A stretch of DNA of 64,000 bases from Luteimonas mephitis DSM 12574 (GCF_000422305.1 NZ_AULN01000014.1:124001-188000); one strand, 5' to 3'; positions 43,084-57,084 are shown, numbered from the stretch's first letter. Notes: generated from the letters alone by a model not told the origin. A program made the numbers and translations.

Positions 43084-43196
43084 CGCATCGCTCGTTGGTC
43101 TCGCCAACCGTCAGGTTGCGTTCGCCACGACCCATTCGGGCCGAGTGTGTTGACGGACGCGCCTCCAGAATGGAGGCCGGCTACTCCCCAAGGAGA
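43084..43196 (-). ncRNA. yybP-ykoY manganese riboswitch upstream of mntP
   Basis: In mRNA sense the leader contains CTTGGGGAGTAGCCGGCCTC (rc of 43173-43192), then GTCAACACACTCGG, then GTTGGCGAGACCAAC as a closed hairpin (43094-43108), about 65 bases before the ATG. GGGGAGTAGC and the CGAGACC loop are the two conserved Mn-binding elements of this riboswitch class, which commonly precedes mntP. The full fold was not computed. Confidence 0.75.
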
Positions 43197-43361
43197 AGAT
43201 CTGCACACCAGAACCTGCGCGCAGAGACTGGATGATAGCAGCGCACGGGTGGCAACAGCCTCCCGTGACCGGCTCGCGATCGGGGGTTCAGGGAGCGCCC
43301 CTCACGCGACTGGATCCGTGAAATTGTGTAACCCCGGCGCTCGCAGGTATCCTGCTCGGCC

Positions 43362-43748
43362 ATGACCCGCTTGCGTCCACATCGCTGGCAGCCGCTCCTG
43401 CGCGTTCTTGTGCTGGGACTGTTTGCCCTCGGCCTGGTGCTGCAACCGGTGTTGGCGAACGTCGCCGAGTATCACGAGTTGGCGCATGATCCGTCCGGCT
43501 CGCACGCCCATGACTTGCGTGCGGTTGACGGCGCGGAAGGGATCCCGGGCGACGAGCAAAGCGAAGACGCCTGGACGTTGCACTTGCTCCTGCACTTCGC
43601 TCACTGCTGCGGTGCGACTGCGGCCTTGCTGCAAGCGTTCAAGCCGCTCCCCGTGGCACGGCCAGACGGCCGTCTGGCCATCACGAAAACACCGATGCCG
43701 CCGCAGGTGCGGCTGACCTCACCGTTCAGGCCTCCGATTTTCGCGTGA
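43362..43748 (+). CDS. Secreted leader protein of the czc-like operon, RPPI tail
   Basis: A 128-aa protein. A hydrophobic N-terminal helix (LLRVLVLGLFALGLVLQPVL) is followed by several His (EYHELAHDPSGSHAHD) and the cluster LHFAHCCGATAA. It ends SPFRPPIFA. It resembles the small secreted proteins that precede czcC (CzcI-like) and also shares the Arg-Pro-Pro-Ile tail with copL and the ORF at 36331. czcC starts 57 bases downstream. It may be a periplasmic metal binder, a nascent-peptide sensor, or both. Confidence 0.7.
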   Translation: MTRLRPHRWQPLLRVLVLGLFALGLVLQPVLANVAEYHELAHDPSGSHAHDLRAVDGAEGIPGDEQSEDAWTLHLLLHFAHCCGATAALLQAFKPLPVARPDGRLAITKTPMPPQVRLTSPFRPPIFA

Positions 43749-43805
43749 CTGCGCCGCCGGCATGACGCCGGTACCTGTCATCTCGAATAACTCGGAGCAA
43801 TCCCC

Positions 43806-45082
43806 ATGCGTTTGCGACCCGCGGCCCTGGCCGTGCTCGTCGTCGTGTGTGTCGTGGTCTTTCCCACGCACGCCGCCGACCCCCTGACCCTGGATGACGC
43901 CTTCAAGCGCGTCGCCAATACCCATCCCAACCTGCGCCTGTTCGGCACGCGTCGCGACGTGCTGGAGGCCGAACTGGAGCGAGCATCGTTGCGCCCGGCA
44001 TTGGTTGCCGGTGCCAGCATCGAGAACGCATTCGGCACCGGCGAAGCCAGCGGCCTGGACAGCGCCGAAATCACCCTGAGCTTGGCCTCGGTGCTGGAGC
44101 GTGGTGGCAAGCTCGATGCGCGTCGGACCTTGGCGCAAAGCCGAATCGACGCGCTGGCGGTAGAACGCGAGGCGCAACGGCTGGATCTGCTGGCCGAGGT
44201 GGCGCGTCGGTATCTGTCGATCATCGCGGCGCAACACCAAAGCGCAATCGCGCAGCTCGACATCGGGCAACGCCAGAGCACCGTTGCCGAAGCCCGCAAG
44301 CGACTGCAGGCCGGCGCCTCGCCCGAATCCGTAGTGCTGACCGCACAGGCGGCGCTGGCTCGGGGCGAACTCGATCTCGCCCGTGCACAGCAGCGCCAGT
44401 CTGCGGCGCGCCAATACCTGGCCGCGCTGTGGGGCGAACGTGCCCCCTCATTTGAGGTGGCCGGCGGCGATCCGCTGGTGCTGCCCGAGGTAGCCGATTT
44501 CGCGGTGCTCGCCGATTGGCTGGCACGGACACCGGAGCTGGCGCAGTTTGTCGGCGAAGCCCGCATCCGTGAGGCGCGCCTGCAGCTCGCCCGCAGCGAA
44601 GCCAGCCCGGATCTGGACTGGCAAGTGGGCGTGCGCCGGTTCCAGGGCAGCGACGACTTCGGCCTGATTGGCAGCGTCTCGATCCCCTTGGGTAGCGCGA
44701 GCCGCGCCCAGCCTGGCATTCGCGCCGCCCAGGCCGAACTGGCGGGGCTGGAGATCGAACGCGAAGCCAAGGGCTTGTCGTTGTATTCGACGTTGGCCGA
44801 GGCCCACGGCCGTTACCGCGTCGCCGCAGTCGAGGTCGAGCGCCTGCAGGACGACGTGCTGCCCCGGCTGGGCAAGGCCGAAGCCGCCACACGCGCTGCA
44901 TATCGCGCCGGCGCAGCCAGTTATCTGGAATGGGCGACGCTGCAGGCCGAGCGCACCGCCGCGCGCAAACAACAACTGGAGGCCGCGCTTGATGCCCAGC
45001 GTGCCTTGATCGAAATCCAGCGACTCACCGGCCAGGCTTTCCTCGCCGGTTCGGCGCCGCAGACCCAACAAGGAGTTACCCC

Positions 45083-45086
<4 letters not shown>
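43806..45086 (+). CDS. czcC: CzcC-like outer-membrane channel (TolC family)
   Basis: A 426-aa protein with a signal peptide (ALAVLVVVCVVVFPTHAAD) and two outer-membrane-efflux repeats of long helices (LDDAFKRVANTHPNLRLFGT, EITLSLASVLERGGKLDARR; second half VGVRRFQGSDDFGLIGSVSI, RAAYRAGAASYLEWATLQAE). It forms the exit duct of a heavy-metal RND pump. The last codons overlap czcB by four bases (GTGA/ATG type), so translation is coupled. Confidence 0.92.
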
Positions 45087-49547
<4,461 letters not shown>

Positions 49548-49548
49548 C

Positions 49549-50169
49549 ATGGGTGATTCGTGCTGTAGCGGCACTGTCGACATCCGCGCCATGGAGGCGC
49601 GGCAGCGACGCGTACTGATGATCGTGCTGGCGATCAACATCGCCACGTTCGTGATGATGCTGTCGGCTGCGCTGTATAGTGGGTCGTCGTCGCTGTTGTC
49701 CGGCAGTCTCGACAACCTGGGCGATGCGCTGACCTACCTTTTGAGCCTCGCCGTCATCGGCGCCAGCCACCAGGCAAAGGCGAAGGTTGCGTTGGTCAAG
49801 GGCTTGCTGATCTTCGGCGCTGCGGTGGCCGTTGCCGCGCAGATCGGCTGGCGACTCACACACCCCGGCGTGCCGATCTTCGAAGCGATCGGTATCGCTG
49901 CCGTGCTCAATCTTGCTTTCAACGGTATCTGCCTGTGGCTGCTGACGCCGTATCGCGATGGCGATGTGAACATGGCCTCGGCATGGGAGTGCTCGCGCAA
50001 CGATGTATACGAAGGCTTGGCGGTTCTGCTCGCGGCCGTCGGCGTCTGGTTGTTCGATGCTGGCTGGCCCGACCTGCTCATCGCCGCGGCGTTGCTTGTG
50101 ATGTTCCTACGCTCGGCTTGGCGGGTGCTGGGATCGGCGTGGCGCAGCTACAAAAGTGGGGATGAGTGA
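49549..50169 (+). CDS. Small cation transporter (CDF-like, CzcD type)
   Basis: A 206-aa membrane protein starting MGDSCCSG, with about five or six helices and the cation-diffusion-facilitator fingerprint ALYSGSSSLLSGSLDNLGDA (CDF: S..S.D..D) plus SAWECSRNDVYEGLAVLLAA in the second half. The cytoplasmic C-terminal domain of normal CDF proteins is missing. Related short proteins follow czcA in many clusters. It probably moves Zn/Co/Cd from the cytoplasm. It is separated from czcA by one base, hence the same operon. Confidence 0.87.
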   Translation: MGDSCCSGTVDIRAMEARQRRVLMIVLAINIATFVMMLSAALYSGSSSLLSGSLDNLGDALTYLLSLAVIGASHQAKAKVALVKGLLIFGAAVAVAAQIGWRLTHPGVPIFEAIGIAAVLNLAFNGICLWLLTPYRDGDVNMASAWECSRNDVYEGLAVLLAAVGVWLFDAGWPDLLIAAALLVMFLRSAWRVLGSAWRSYKSGDE

Positions 50170-50244
50170 TGGGTAATGCCTCAATGGGCGGTTGCCGCTC
50201 CCCATCGCTCGCAGCGGTCACGATGGGGAGTGGGCCGGGGTGCA

Positions 50245-50640
50245 TCATTGCGCAGGTGCAATGCTCGTGATCGTGTTCTTCGAGCCTTGTGACAGGAATT
50301 CGAAATCGACCCTCTGACCCGGCTGCACGGTCTGGATCTGCTCGTGCGTTGCCGAGAAGCCCATGGTCATGGCAGGCCATTCCAGCGCGTCAACCGCACC
50401 GTGTGCAATCACGATCTTGCCGGCCTCCGCATCGACGGACTCGACGGTACCGCTCGCCGCTGCCGGTGTCCCCGCGGCGTCATCCGTGGTGCTGTCCATG
50501 GCCTGGTGCTCGGCCTCGGACATGTCCATTGATTGCGCTTCAGGGGACGCGGCCGCGTTGGCTGCGGTATCGGCACTACTGGTCTCCTGCGAGCAGGCGG
50601 CCAGGAGTGCAACGGTCAACAGGGAAGTGAGAAGTTTCAT
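50245..50640 (-). CDS. cusF: CusF-like periplasmic copper-binding protein
   Basis: A 131-aa protein with a lipobox-like signal (LLTSLLTVALLAACSQ), a Met/His-rich low-complexity linker (MDMSEAEHQAMD) and a CusF beta-barrel domain. Its ligand motif is complete in type: AHGAVDALEWPAMTMGFSAT supplies His, Trp, Met, Met. CusF carries Cu(I)/Ag(I) to the CusCBA pump. It is the last gene on the cus strand, 69 bases after cusA. Its final 61 bases have a diverged copy at 31190-31250. Confidence 0.9.
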   Translation of the reverse strand: MKLLTSLLTVALLAACSQETSSADTAANAAASPEAQSMDMSEAEHQAMDSTTDDAAGTPAAASGTVESVDAEAGKIVIAHGAVDALEWPAMTMGFSATHEQIQTVQPGQRVDFEFLSQGSKNTITSIAPAQ

Positions 50641-50709
50641 ACGGGTGTTCCTCTGGTATTGGGAGTGAATGGCAGCCGCTTGGCGATCAGCCACCGTGGG
50701 CAGGCGGCT

Positions 50710-53700
50710 TCAATGCCCACGGCGAAGCAACTGACGACGCTTGATCAGCGCATACAGGGCAGGGATGACGGCCAGTGTCAGTACGGTCGACGACACCATT
50801 CCTCCCACCATCGGGGCGGCAATGCGACGCATCACTTCCGAACCGGTGCCGGTGCTCCACATGATCGGCAGCAAGCCGGCCATGATCGCCACCACGGTCA
50901 TCATCTTCGGTCGCACGCGTTCCACCGCGCCCTCGATAATTGCTTCCTGCAGGTCGCGGTCGGTGAGCGTGCCGCCCTCCGCCTGCCGGCGTTCCGCCCG
51001 GGCCTCCAGCGCGTGGTCGAGGTAGATCAACATCACCACGCCCGTTTCCGCAGCCACGCCTGCCAAGGCGATGAACCCGACTGCGACCGCGACGCTGACG
51101 TTGTAGTCGAGCAGCCACATCAGCCAGACACCGCCCACCAGCGCAAACGGCACCGACAGCATCACGATCAGCGATTCGGTCACCCGCCGGAAGTTGAGGT
51201 ACAGCAGCAGGAAGATGATCGCCAGGGTTACCGGAATCACCACCTTCATCTTCGCCGCGGCCCGTTGCATGTATTCGAACTGGCCGCTCCAGCTCGCGTA
51301 GTACCCGGGCGGGAAAGTGACATCCCGTGCCACCGCTTCCTGTGCCTGTTCCACGAAGCTGCCGATGTCACTCTCACGCGTGTCCACGTAGATGTAGGCG
51401 GCCAGCATCGCGTTCTCGGTGCGGATACTGGGCGCGCCCTTGCGGACCTGCACGGTGGCCACCTCGCCCAACGGAACCTGGGCACCGCTCGGAGTGGGGA
51501 CCAGCACCTGGGTGGCAATCCGGTGGGGATCGTCCCGCAGGTCGCGCGGGTAGCGGACGATGACTCCGAAGCGCTCACGCCCGTCCAGCAGGGTGGTCAC
51601 CCGCTCGCCGCCGAGCGCGGCGGACACGATGTCCTGGACCTCGCCGACGGTGATGCCGTACTGGGCGAGCCGGGCCAGGTCGGGGTCGATATCCAGGTAG
51701 AAGCCGCCGGTGAGGCGCTCGGCGAAGGCGCTGGTGGTGCCCGGTACCGTCCGTACCGCGGCCTCGATCTCCAGCGCGACTTTCTCCAACTCGGCGAGGT
51801 TGCTGCCGAAGACCTTGATGCCCACCGGCGTACGGATGCCGGTGGCGAGCATGTCGGTGCGCGCCTTGATCGGCATGGTCCACGAGTTGGCGACGCCGGG
51901 GAACTTCAGTGCCGCGTCCATCTCGGCGATCAGCTTGTCGGTGGTCATTCCCTCGCGCCATTGGTCTTCGGGCTTGAGGTTGATCACCGTCTCGAACATC
52001 TCCAACGGGGCGGGATCGGTGGCGGTCAGGGCGCGCCCGGCCTTTCCAAACACCGACTCGACTTCCGGGAAGGTCTTGATGATGCGGTCCTGCTGCTGCA
52101 ACAGCTCCGAAGCCTTGGTTACCGACATGCCGGGCAGGGACGCCGGCATGTACAGCAGGGTGCCCTCGTTGAGCGTGGGCATGAACTCACTGCCCAGCCT
52201 GGATGCCGGCCACGCGGTGACCAGCAGCGCGACCAGCGCGACGGCGATCGTCGCGACCTTGTGCCGTAGCACCACGTCGATGATCGGACGGTAGGTGGCG
52301 ATCAGGAACCGGTTCACCGGATTCTTGTGTTCGGGCAAGATCTTGCCGCGCACAAACAGCAGCATGAGCACGGGCACCAGGGTGATCGACAGCAGTGCTG
52401 CGCCGGCCATGGCAAAGGTTTTGGTGAAGGCCAGCGGATGGAACATCCGGCCCTCCTGCGCTTCCAGTGCGAACACCGGCAGGAACGAGACGGTGATGAT
52501 CATCAGGCTGAAGAACAGCGCCGGACCGACTTCGCGACAGGCGTCGATGATCAGTTGCGCGCGGCTGCGCGTGCCGTCATCGCGCTCGATGTGCTTGTGA
52601 GCGTTCTCGATCATCACGATCGCCGCATCCACCATCGCGCCGATCGCGATCGCGATGCCGCCCAGGCTCATGATGTTGGAGTTCATCCCCAGCACACGCA
52701 TGGCGATGATGGCGATCAGCACGCCGACCGGCAGCATCACGATCGCCACCAGCGCACTGCGGGCGTGGAACAGGAACACCAGGCACACCAGCGCCACAAT
52801 GAGACTCTCCTCGAGCAGCGTGTTGCGCAACGTCTTGATGGCCCGCTCGATCAGGTCCGACCGGTCGTAGACCGCCTCGATGCTGACACCTTCCGGCAGG
52901 CCATTGCCGATTTCGGCGATCTTTTCCTTGAGTCCGCCGATGACCGACAGCGCATTCTCGCCGTAGCGGGCCACCGCGATGCCACCGACTACGTCGCCCT
53001 CGCCATCGAGGTCGGCCAGACCGCGCCGTTCTTCCGGCACCAGTTCCACCCGCGCGATGTCGCCAATCCGCACCGGCGCACCGTCTTCGGCGCGCAGCAC
53101 GAGATCCTCGATGTCGGCGATGCCTCGCAGATAGCCACGTCCGCGCACCATGTACTCGGTCTCGGCCATTTCGATGACGCGGCCGCCCACGTCCCGGTTG
53201 CTTTCAGCGATGACCTGGGAAACGCGCGAGAGTGGTATGCCGAACTCGCGCAATCGCACCGGATCCACCGTGACCGAGTACTGCCGGACGAAGCCGCCGA
53301 CGCTGGCGATCTCGGCCACGCCGGGCGCGGTCGTCAGCTGGAAGCGGACATACCAGTCCTGGATCGCGCGAAGCTCGTCGAGCGAATGCCGCGCGCTCTT
53401 GAGCACGTACTGGTAGACCCAGCCGACGCCGGTCGCATCAGGCCCGAGCGTGGGCGTGACGCCGTCCGGCAAGTCCTTGGAGGCGACGCTGAGGTTCTCC
53501 AGGACGCGCGAACGCGCCCAGTACAGATCCGTGCCGTCCTCGAAGATCACATACACGAACGAGGCGCCGAAGAACGAGAAGCCGCGGACCACCTCGGACT
53601 TGGGCACCGTCAACAGTGCGCTGGTGAGGGGATAGGTGACCTGGTCTTCCACCACCTGCGGGGCCTGGCCCGGCACCTCGGTGAACACGATGACCTGCAC

Positions 53701-53832
53701 GTCCGACAGGTCGGGTTGCGCGTCCAGCGGCGTGTTGATGAGCGCGTATATGCCGCCGGCGACCAGCGCCAGCGCCATCACCAGCACGAGGAAGACGTTG
53801 CGGATAGACCACTCGATGATTCGACCGAGCAT
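50710..53832 (-). CDS. cusA: CusA-like copper/silver RND transporter
   Basis: A 1040-aa pump with twelve helices. The transmembrane-4 text GIAIAIGAMVDAAIVMIENA is the signature of the Cu(I)/Ag(I) HME class, distinct from the czcA copy in this window. Periplasmic methionines for the relay are seen at ASLPGMSVTKA and LEMFETVINLKPEDQWREGM. It exports Cu(I)/Ag(I) from periplasm and cytoplasm through CusB and CusC. The start 53832 follows the cusB stop by one base with GAGGG just upstream. Confidence 0.95.
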   Translation of the reverse strand: MLGRIIEWSIRNVFLVLVMALALVAGGIYALINTPLDAQPDLSDVQVIVFTEVPGQAPQVVEDQVTYPLTSALLTVPKSEVVRGFSFFGASFVYVIFEDGTDLYWARSRVLENLSVASKDLPDGVTPTLGPDATGVGWVYQYVLKSARHSLDELRAIQDWYVRFQLTTAPGVAEIASVGGFVRQYSVTVDPVRLREFGIPLSRVSQVIAESNRDVGGRVIEMAETEYMVRGRGYLRGIADIEDLVLRAEDGAPVRIGDIARVELVPEERRGLADLDGEGDVVGGIAVARYGENALSVIGGLKEKIAEIGNGLPEGVSIEAVYDRSDLIERAIKTLRNTLLEESLIVALVCLVFLFHARSALVAIVMLPVGVLIAIIAMRVLGMNSNIMSLGGIAIAIGAMVDAAIVMIENAHKHIERDDGTRSRAQLIIDACREVGPALFFSLMIITVSFLPVFALEAQEGRMFHPLAFTKTFAMAGAALLSITLVPVLMLLFVRGKILPEHKNPVNRFLIATYRPIIDVVLRHKVATIAVALVALLVTAWPASRLGSEFMPTLNEGTLLYMPASLPGMSVTKASELLQQQDRIIKTFPEVESVFGKAGRALTATDPAPLEMFETVINLKPEDQWREGMTTDKLIAEMDAALKFPGVANSWTMPIKARTDMLATGIRTPVGIKVFGSNLAELEKVALEIEAAVRTVPGTTSAFAERLTGGFYLDIDPDLARLAQYGITVGEVQDIVSAALGGERVTTLLDGRERFGVIVRYPRDLRDDPHRIATQVLVPTPSGAQVPLGEVATVQVRKGAPSIRTENAMLAAYIYVDTRESDIGSFVEQAQEAVARDVTFPPGYYASWSGQFEYMQRAAAKMKVVIPVTLAIIFLLLYLNFRRVTESLIVMLSVPFALVGGVWLMWLLDYNVSVAVAVGFIALAGVAAETGVVMLIYLDHALEARAERRQAEGGTLTDRDLQEAIIEGAVERVRPKMMTVVAIMAGLLPIMWSTGTGSEVMRRIAAPMVGGMVSSTVLTLAVIPALYALIKRRQLLRRGH

Positions 53833-53833
53833 G

Positions 53834-55240
53834 TCAGTGGCCCTCGTGCGGATTTGCTCCGCCATCGTCAGCAACGGACGGTTTCACCGGCGCCGGGGCA
53901 TGGCCGACATGCGGATCTTCGGATGACATTTCATGGCCCGCATGCGGATCCTCCGGCGGCGAAGCAGGGGCAGTAGCGCCGGGTTCGTCGGACGCCGCTC
54001 CAAATCCCTCCAGCGCTGCGTTGAGGTTGCTCTCGGCATCGATGAGGAAGTTGGCGGAGACCACGATCTCTTCGCCCTCGGCGACCCCATCAAGGATCTC
54101 GATGCGGTCACCGGCACGGCGCCCGATGGTCACCTCGCGCGGCGCAAAGCGACCCGGTCCGGTCTGGACCAGCACGGTCTGGCGGGTGCCGCTGTCCAGC
54201 ACGGCCGAACGCGGAACGCTCAACACCGGCTGCTGCGACGGCTGTTCCAGCACCACCGTGCCGAACAGGTTGGGGCGAAGGTCGCCGGTCGGGTTGGGCA
54301 GGGCAACCCGTACATCGACCGTACGCGAGGCAGCGTCCACCACCGGCTGCACGAATGTCACTTCCCCCGCGAAACTTTGGCCGGGCAGGGTGTCGGTCTC
54401 GAACCGCGCGGGCTGGCCAGCGGCGATATCCGCCGCCTGCATCGCCGGCACCTTGGCCATGATCCAGACGGTCGACAGGTCGGCCAGTCGCAGGATTGTC
54501 TCGCCCGGCTGGAAGCGGGCGCCCTGGACGATGGGCTTGTCGATGACCACCGCGTTGGCAGGAGAGGTCAGGACCATGCTGTCGCTGCCGTCCTGGCCCG
54601 CAAGCTGTGCGCCACTGATTTCCCAGTTCTGCAGGCGGGTGCGCGCGGCATCGCGCAGGCGCTCCATCGAGGCGGCGCTTGCGGGATCGGGCTGTGCGAG
54701 CCGACGTGCGGCCGCGTCGGCCAGCCGGAACTCCTGTCGGGCCGCAGCAAGTTGGGGGCTGTACACCGCCATCAATGGCTGGCCTGCGCTGACCTGCATG
54801 CCGGTCTGGTTCGCGTACAGGTGTTCGACCCAGCCCTCGAAGCGCGGCGCAATCGCGTACTGCCGGGTTTCGTCGATCTCCACAGTGCCACTGGCACGCA
54901 CCAGGCTTGCCAACCGCGAGCGCAGGACCGGCTCGGTGCGCACGCCCAGCGTCTGGATCTTGCCGGGCGAGAGGGTGACCGTTCCGGTATCCGATGCGGG
55001 CTCGCCACCCGCATAGACGGGGATGTAATCCATCCCCATCGGGTCCTTTTTCGGCACCGGTGATGTGTCCGGCAGGCCCATCGGGTTGCGGTAGTACAGC
55101 ACCTTGCGATCGGTGCTCGACGTATCGCTTGCCATCGGGGTGGTGGCTTCATCGTGGCCGGCGCGGCCGACCATCCAGCCGGCGGCAAGGGCCGCGAGCA
55201 CGGCGGCGACCGCCAGCGACAGTGTCTGGTTGCGGGTCAT
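53834..55240 (-). CDS. cusB: CusB-like RND periplasmic adaptor
   Basis: A 468-aa membrane-fusion protein. An N-terminal anchor helix is followed by the heavy-metal-binding domain VLYYRNPMGLPDTSPVPKKD (with PMGMDYIPVY), which supplies Met ligands. The biotinyl-lipoyl-like and barrel domains follow, then a His/Met-rich tail (PHAGHEMSSEDPHVGHAP, NPHEGH). The tail is longer than in E. coli CusB and may add copper sites. Four-base overlap with cusC and one-base spacing to cusA define the operon. Confidence 0.94.
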   Translation of the reverse strand: MTRNQTLSLAVAAVLAALAAGWMVGRAGHDEATTPMASDTSSTDRKVLYYRNPMGLPDTSPVPKKDPMGMDYIPVYAGGEPASDTGTVTLSPGKIQTLGVRTEPVLRSRLASLVRASGTVEIDETRQYAIAPRFEGWVEHLYANQTGMQVSAGQPLMAVYSPQLAAARQEFRLADAAARRLAQPDPASAASMERLRDAARTRLQNWEISGAQLAGQDGSDSMVLTSPANAVVIDKPIVQGARFQPGETILRLADLSTVWIMAKVPAMQAADIAAGQPARFETDTLPGQSFAGEVTFVQPVVDAASRTVDVRVALPNPTGDLRPNLFGTVVLEQPSQQPVLSVPRSAVLDSGTRQTVLVQTGPGRFAPREVTIGRRAGDRIEILDGVAEGEEIVVSANFLIDAESNLNAALEGFGAASDEPGATAPASPPEDPHAGHEMSSEDPHVGHAPAPVKPSVADDGGANPHEGH

Positions 55241-56553
55241 GGGGTTTCTCCTTCGATGGCGCGCACGGCGGCGGCGCCCAGCAGTTCGTCACGCAGGGCA
55301 TCCACACGATCGAGGTCGGCGCCTTGCCATTGGTTGAGCGCTTCCAGCAGGGTGCCGAAGTCCACCTCGCCGACCTGGTAGCTGGCGAGTGCGGACTGGA
55401 AGACGGCGTCCGCCTGCGGTAGCAGCGTCTGCTCGGTGATCTCACGGCGCTTTCGCGCACTGCGCCATTGCGCCCAGGCTGTGGCGACCTGGCTGGCGAG
55501 CGCCTGGCGGGTCGCATCCATGCGTGCAAGCGCGGCTTGTTCAAGCAGCCGCGATTCGCGTTCCCGTTCGCGCCGGGCCGTCTGCTGGAAAGGAATCTCC
55601 ACCTCCAGCATCACCTCCATGCTTTCCAGTCCGTCTTCGCGCTGCATGGCGCCGACACCGAAAGTCACGTCGGGAAAGCGGTTGCGTCGCTGCAATTCGA
55701 CGTTCGTGTGCGCGGCCTGTGCTCGCGCCTGTTGCGCCAGGACAGCGGGGTGCTCGCTGCTGCCCAAGGCGTCCAACGCATCGCCCAGGTCAGCCGAATG
55801 GACGGCCAGGACCGGCCGCTGCGCAGGGGGCGCCAGCGGGGAATCGGCGGGCCGGCCAAGCACGCCATTGAGCACAGCAATCGCTTCGCGCTTTTCGGCC
55901 AGTCGCTGGATGCGCTCACGCTGCATGACCGTCTGCTCGACCTGGGCGCGGATGGAATCCTGCTGCGCCGCCATGCCCAATGCGTATCGGACGCCGGCCA
56001 TCTCCTCGACCTGCCGCAACAGGTCCAGCCGGCGGTCAAGCACCGCGACCGCCTGGTCGGCGTGCCAATAACGCACATAGGCCGCCTCCGCTTCGGCAAT
56101 CAGCTCACGAAGAACCGCGTCCCGGTCCAGGGCGACTGCCTCGGCGCTCTGTCTGGCAACGGTACGGGCCAGTCCGCGCTTGCCCCAGAGCGGCACGCGC
56201 TGGCGGAGCGAGTAGCCGACCTCGCGATCATCGCCCGGCAACTGCCAGGGGCGGTCCGGATCGAGATTGCGGAAGCTGATCGAGGCGCTGGGGTCGGGCA
56301 GGGCGCCCGCCGGTTGAATCCGGGCTCGTGCCGCCTCGGCTTCGGCCTGCAGTGCGCGCAACTCGGGGTTGTGCTCACGCAGCCAGGCGTGCACCGAGGC
56401 TACGTCCTCGCCGGGCAACGACTGCGCCAAGGCGGGCATGGGCAGAGCGCCGAGCACCAGCAATGCCGCGATCGATGCAAGGCGGAGTCGCCAAAATGGG
56501 GTGGATGGAACAGGCGGGGCGGAGGCCCGCCGCAGAAGCGTCTTCAATGCCAT
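55237..56553 (-). CDS. cusC: CusC-like outer-membrane channel (TolC family)
   Basis: A 438-aa outer-membrane efflux protein. A signal segment (LASIAALLVLGALPMPALAQ) precedes two helical repeats: VHAWLREHNPELRALQAEAE, REVGYSLRQRVPLWGKRGLA, and in the second half VMLEVEIPFQQTARRERERE and ALASYQVGEVDFGTLLEALN. It is the exit duct for CusBA. Start 56553 (MALKTLL) lies 130 bases after the small Cys/His ORF at 56683, with a nested hairpin between them. Confidence 0.92.
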   Translation of the reverse strand: MALKTLLRRASAPPVPSTPFWRLRLASIAALLVLGALPMPALAQSLPGEDVASVHAWLREHNPELRALQAEAEAARARIQPAGALPDPSASISFRNLDPDRPWQLPGDDREVGYSLRQRVPLWGKRGLARTVARQSAEAVALDRDAVLRELIAEAEAAYVRYWHADQAVAVLDRRLDLLRQVEEMAGVRYALGMAAQQDSIRAQVEQTVMQRERIQRLAEKREAIAVLNGVLGRPADSPLAPPAQRPVLAVHSADLGDALDALGSSEHPAVLAQQARAQAAHTNVELQRRNRFPDVTFGVGAMQREDGLESMEVMLEVEIPFQQTARRERERESRLLEQAALARMDATRQALASQVATAWAQWRSARKRREITEQTLLPQADAVFQSALASYQVGEVDFGTLLEALNQWQGADLDRVDALRDELLGAAAVRAIEGETP

Positions 56554-56638
56554 GTCGAGTGTCCGAATAGACCGGCGCCAAGCGCCGGATCCTTGAACAG
56601 AGGGGACATGCCGCGCACGTTCGGCGCAGCCACACGCA

Positions 56639-56675
56639 CCACCGCACCGCACCCGCGGGTGCAGCGCAGCGGTGG
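56639..56675 (-). promoter_or_regulatory. Nested hairpin between the leader ORF and cusC
   Basis: The outer arms CCACCGC (56639-56645) and GCGGTGG (56669-56675) enclose a 14-base palindrome GCACCCGCGGGTGC (56649-56662). The structure begins seven bases after the leader-ORF stop on the minus strand. A second palindrome, CCGGCGC-CAA-GCGCCGG, lies at 56572-56588. Without a T-run, attenuation or Rho-dependent control is more likely than simple termination. Confidence 0.5.
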
Positions 56676-56682
56676 CTGGGCA

Positions 56683-57084
56683 TCAAATCAGCAGGAGTTC
56701 CGCCGGATGGGCGGTAGGTCGTCGTTTTACGGCAGGCAGCGGATGCTGGACAGCCCTGGCATCCATCGCGGCTGCAGTGGCGGCACTCGGGACCATCTCG
56801 GGCACCGCGAGCAACCCCAGAAGCGGGGGCACCGGTGGCACCCGGGCGGTATCACTGCTCGCTTCGCCCTGGGCGCAGTAGGCGTGGCAGACCGGATCCT
56901 GCTCTGGAGGAGTGTGGTGTTCACACCCCTGCGCCGTCGTTTCGACCACGGACGCGGCCGCCAACGCAGCGTCCAAGGCCTCCGCGCACCCCGGGTGTAC
57001 CGCAAACGCCAGTTGCGACCACAGCAGCGCCACTATCGCGAGAAGCGATAGACGAAAGCGCGTGCGGCGGTGGAAGACGTTCAT
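56683..57084 (-). CDS. Small secreted Cys/His leader protein of the cus operon
   Basis: A 133-aa protein. N-terminal signal helix (LSLLAIVALLWSQLAFAVHP), then a compact cluster GCEHHTPPEQDPVCHAYCAQ, a Pro-rich stretch (ARVPPVPPLLG) and an ending RRPTAHPAELLLI. It heads the cusCBA transcript as copL heads copAB, so a metal-sensing or metal-buffering role is possible. It lacks the RPPI tail of the other three leaders. Function not established. Confidence 0.65.
   Translation of the reverse strand: MNVFHRRTRFRLSLLAIVALLWSQLAFAVHPGCAEALDAALAAASVVETTAQGCEHHTPPEQDPVCHAYCAQGEASSDTARVPPVPPLLGLLAVPEMVPSAATAAAMDARAVQHPLPAVKRRPTAHPAELLLI

Noticed and set aside
50533-53976. Two long plus-strand frames opposite cusA
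   Set aside because: The same antisense artefact; cusA on the other strand is intact with all family motifs.
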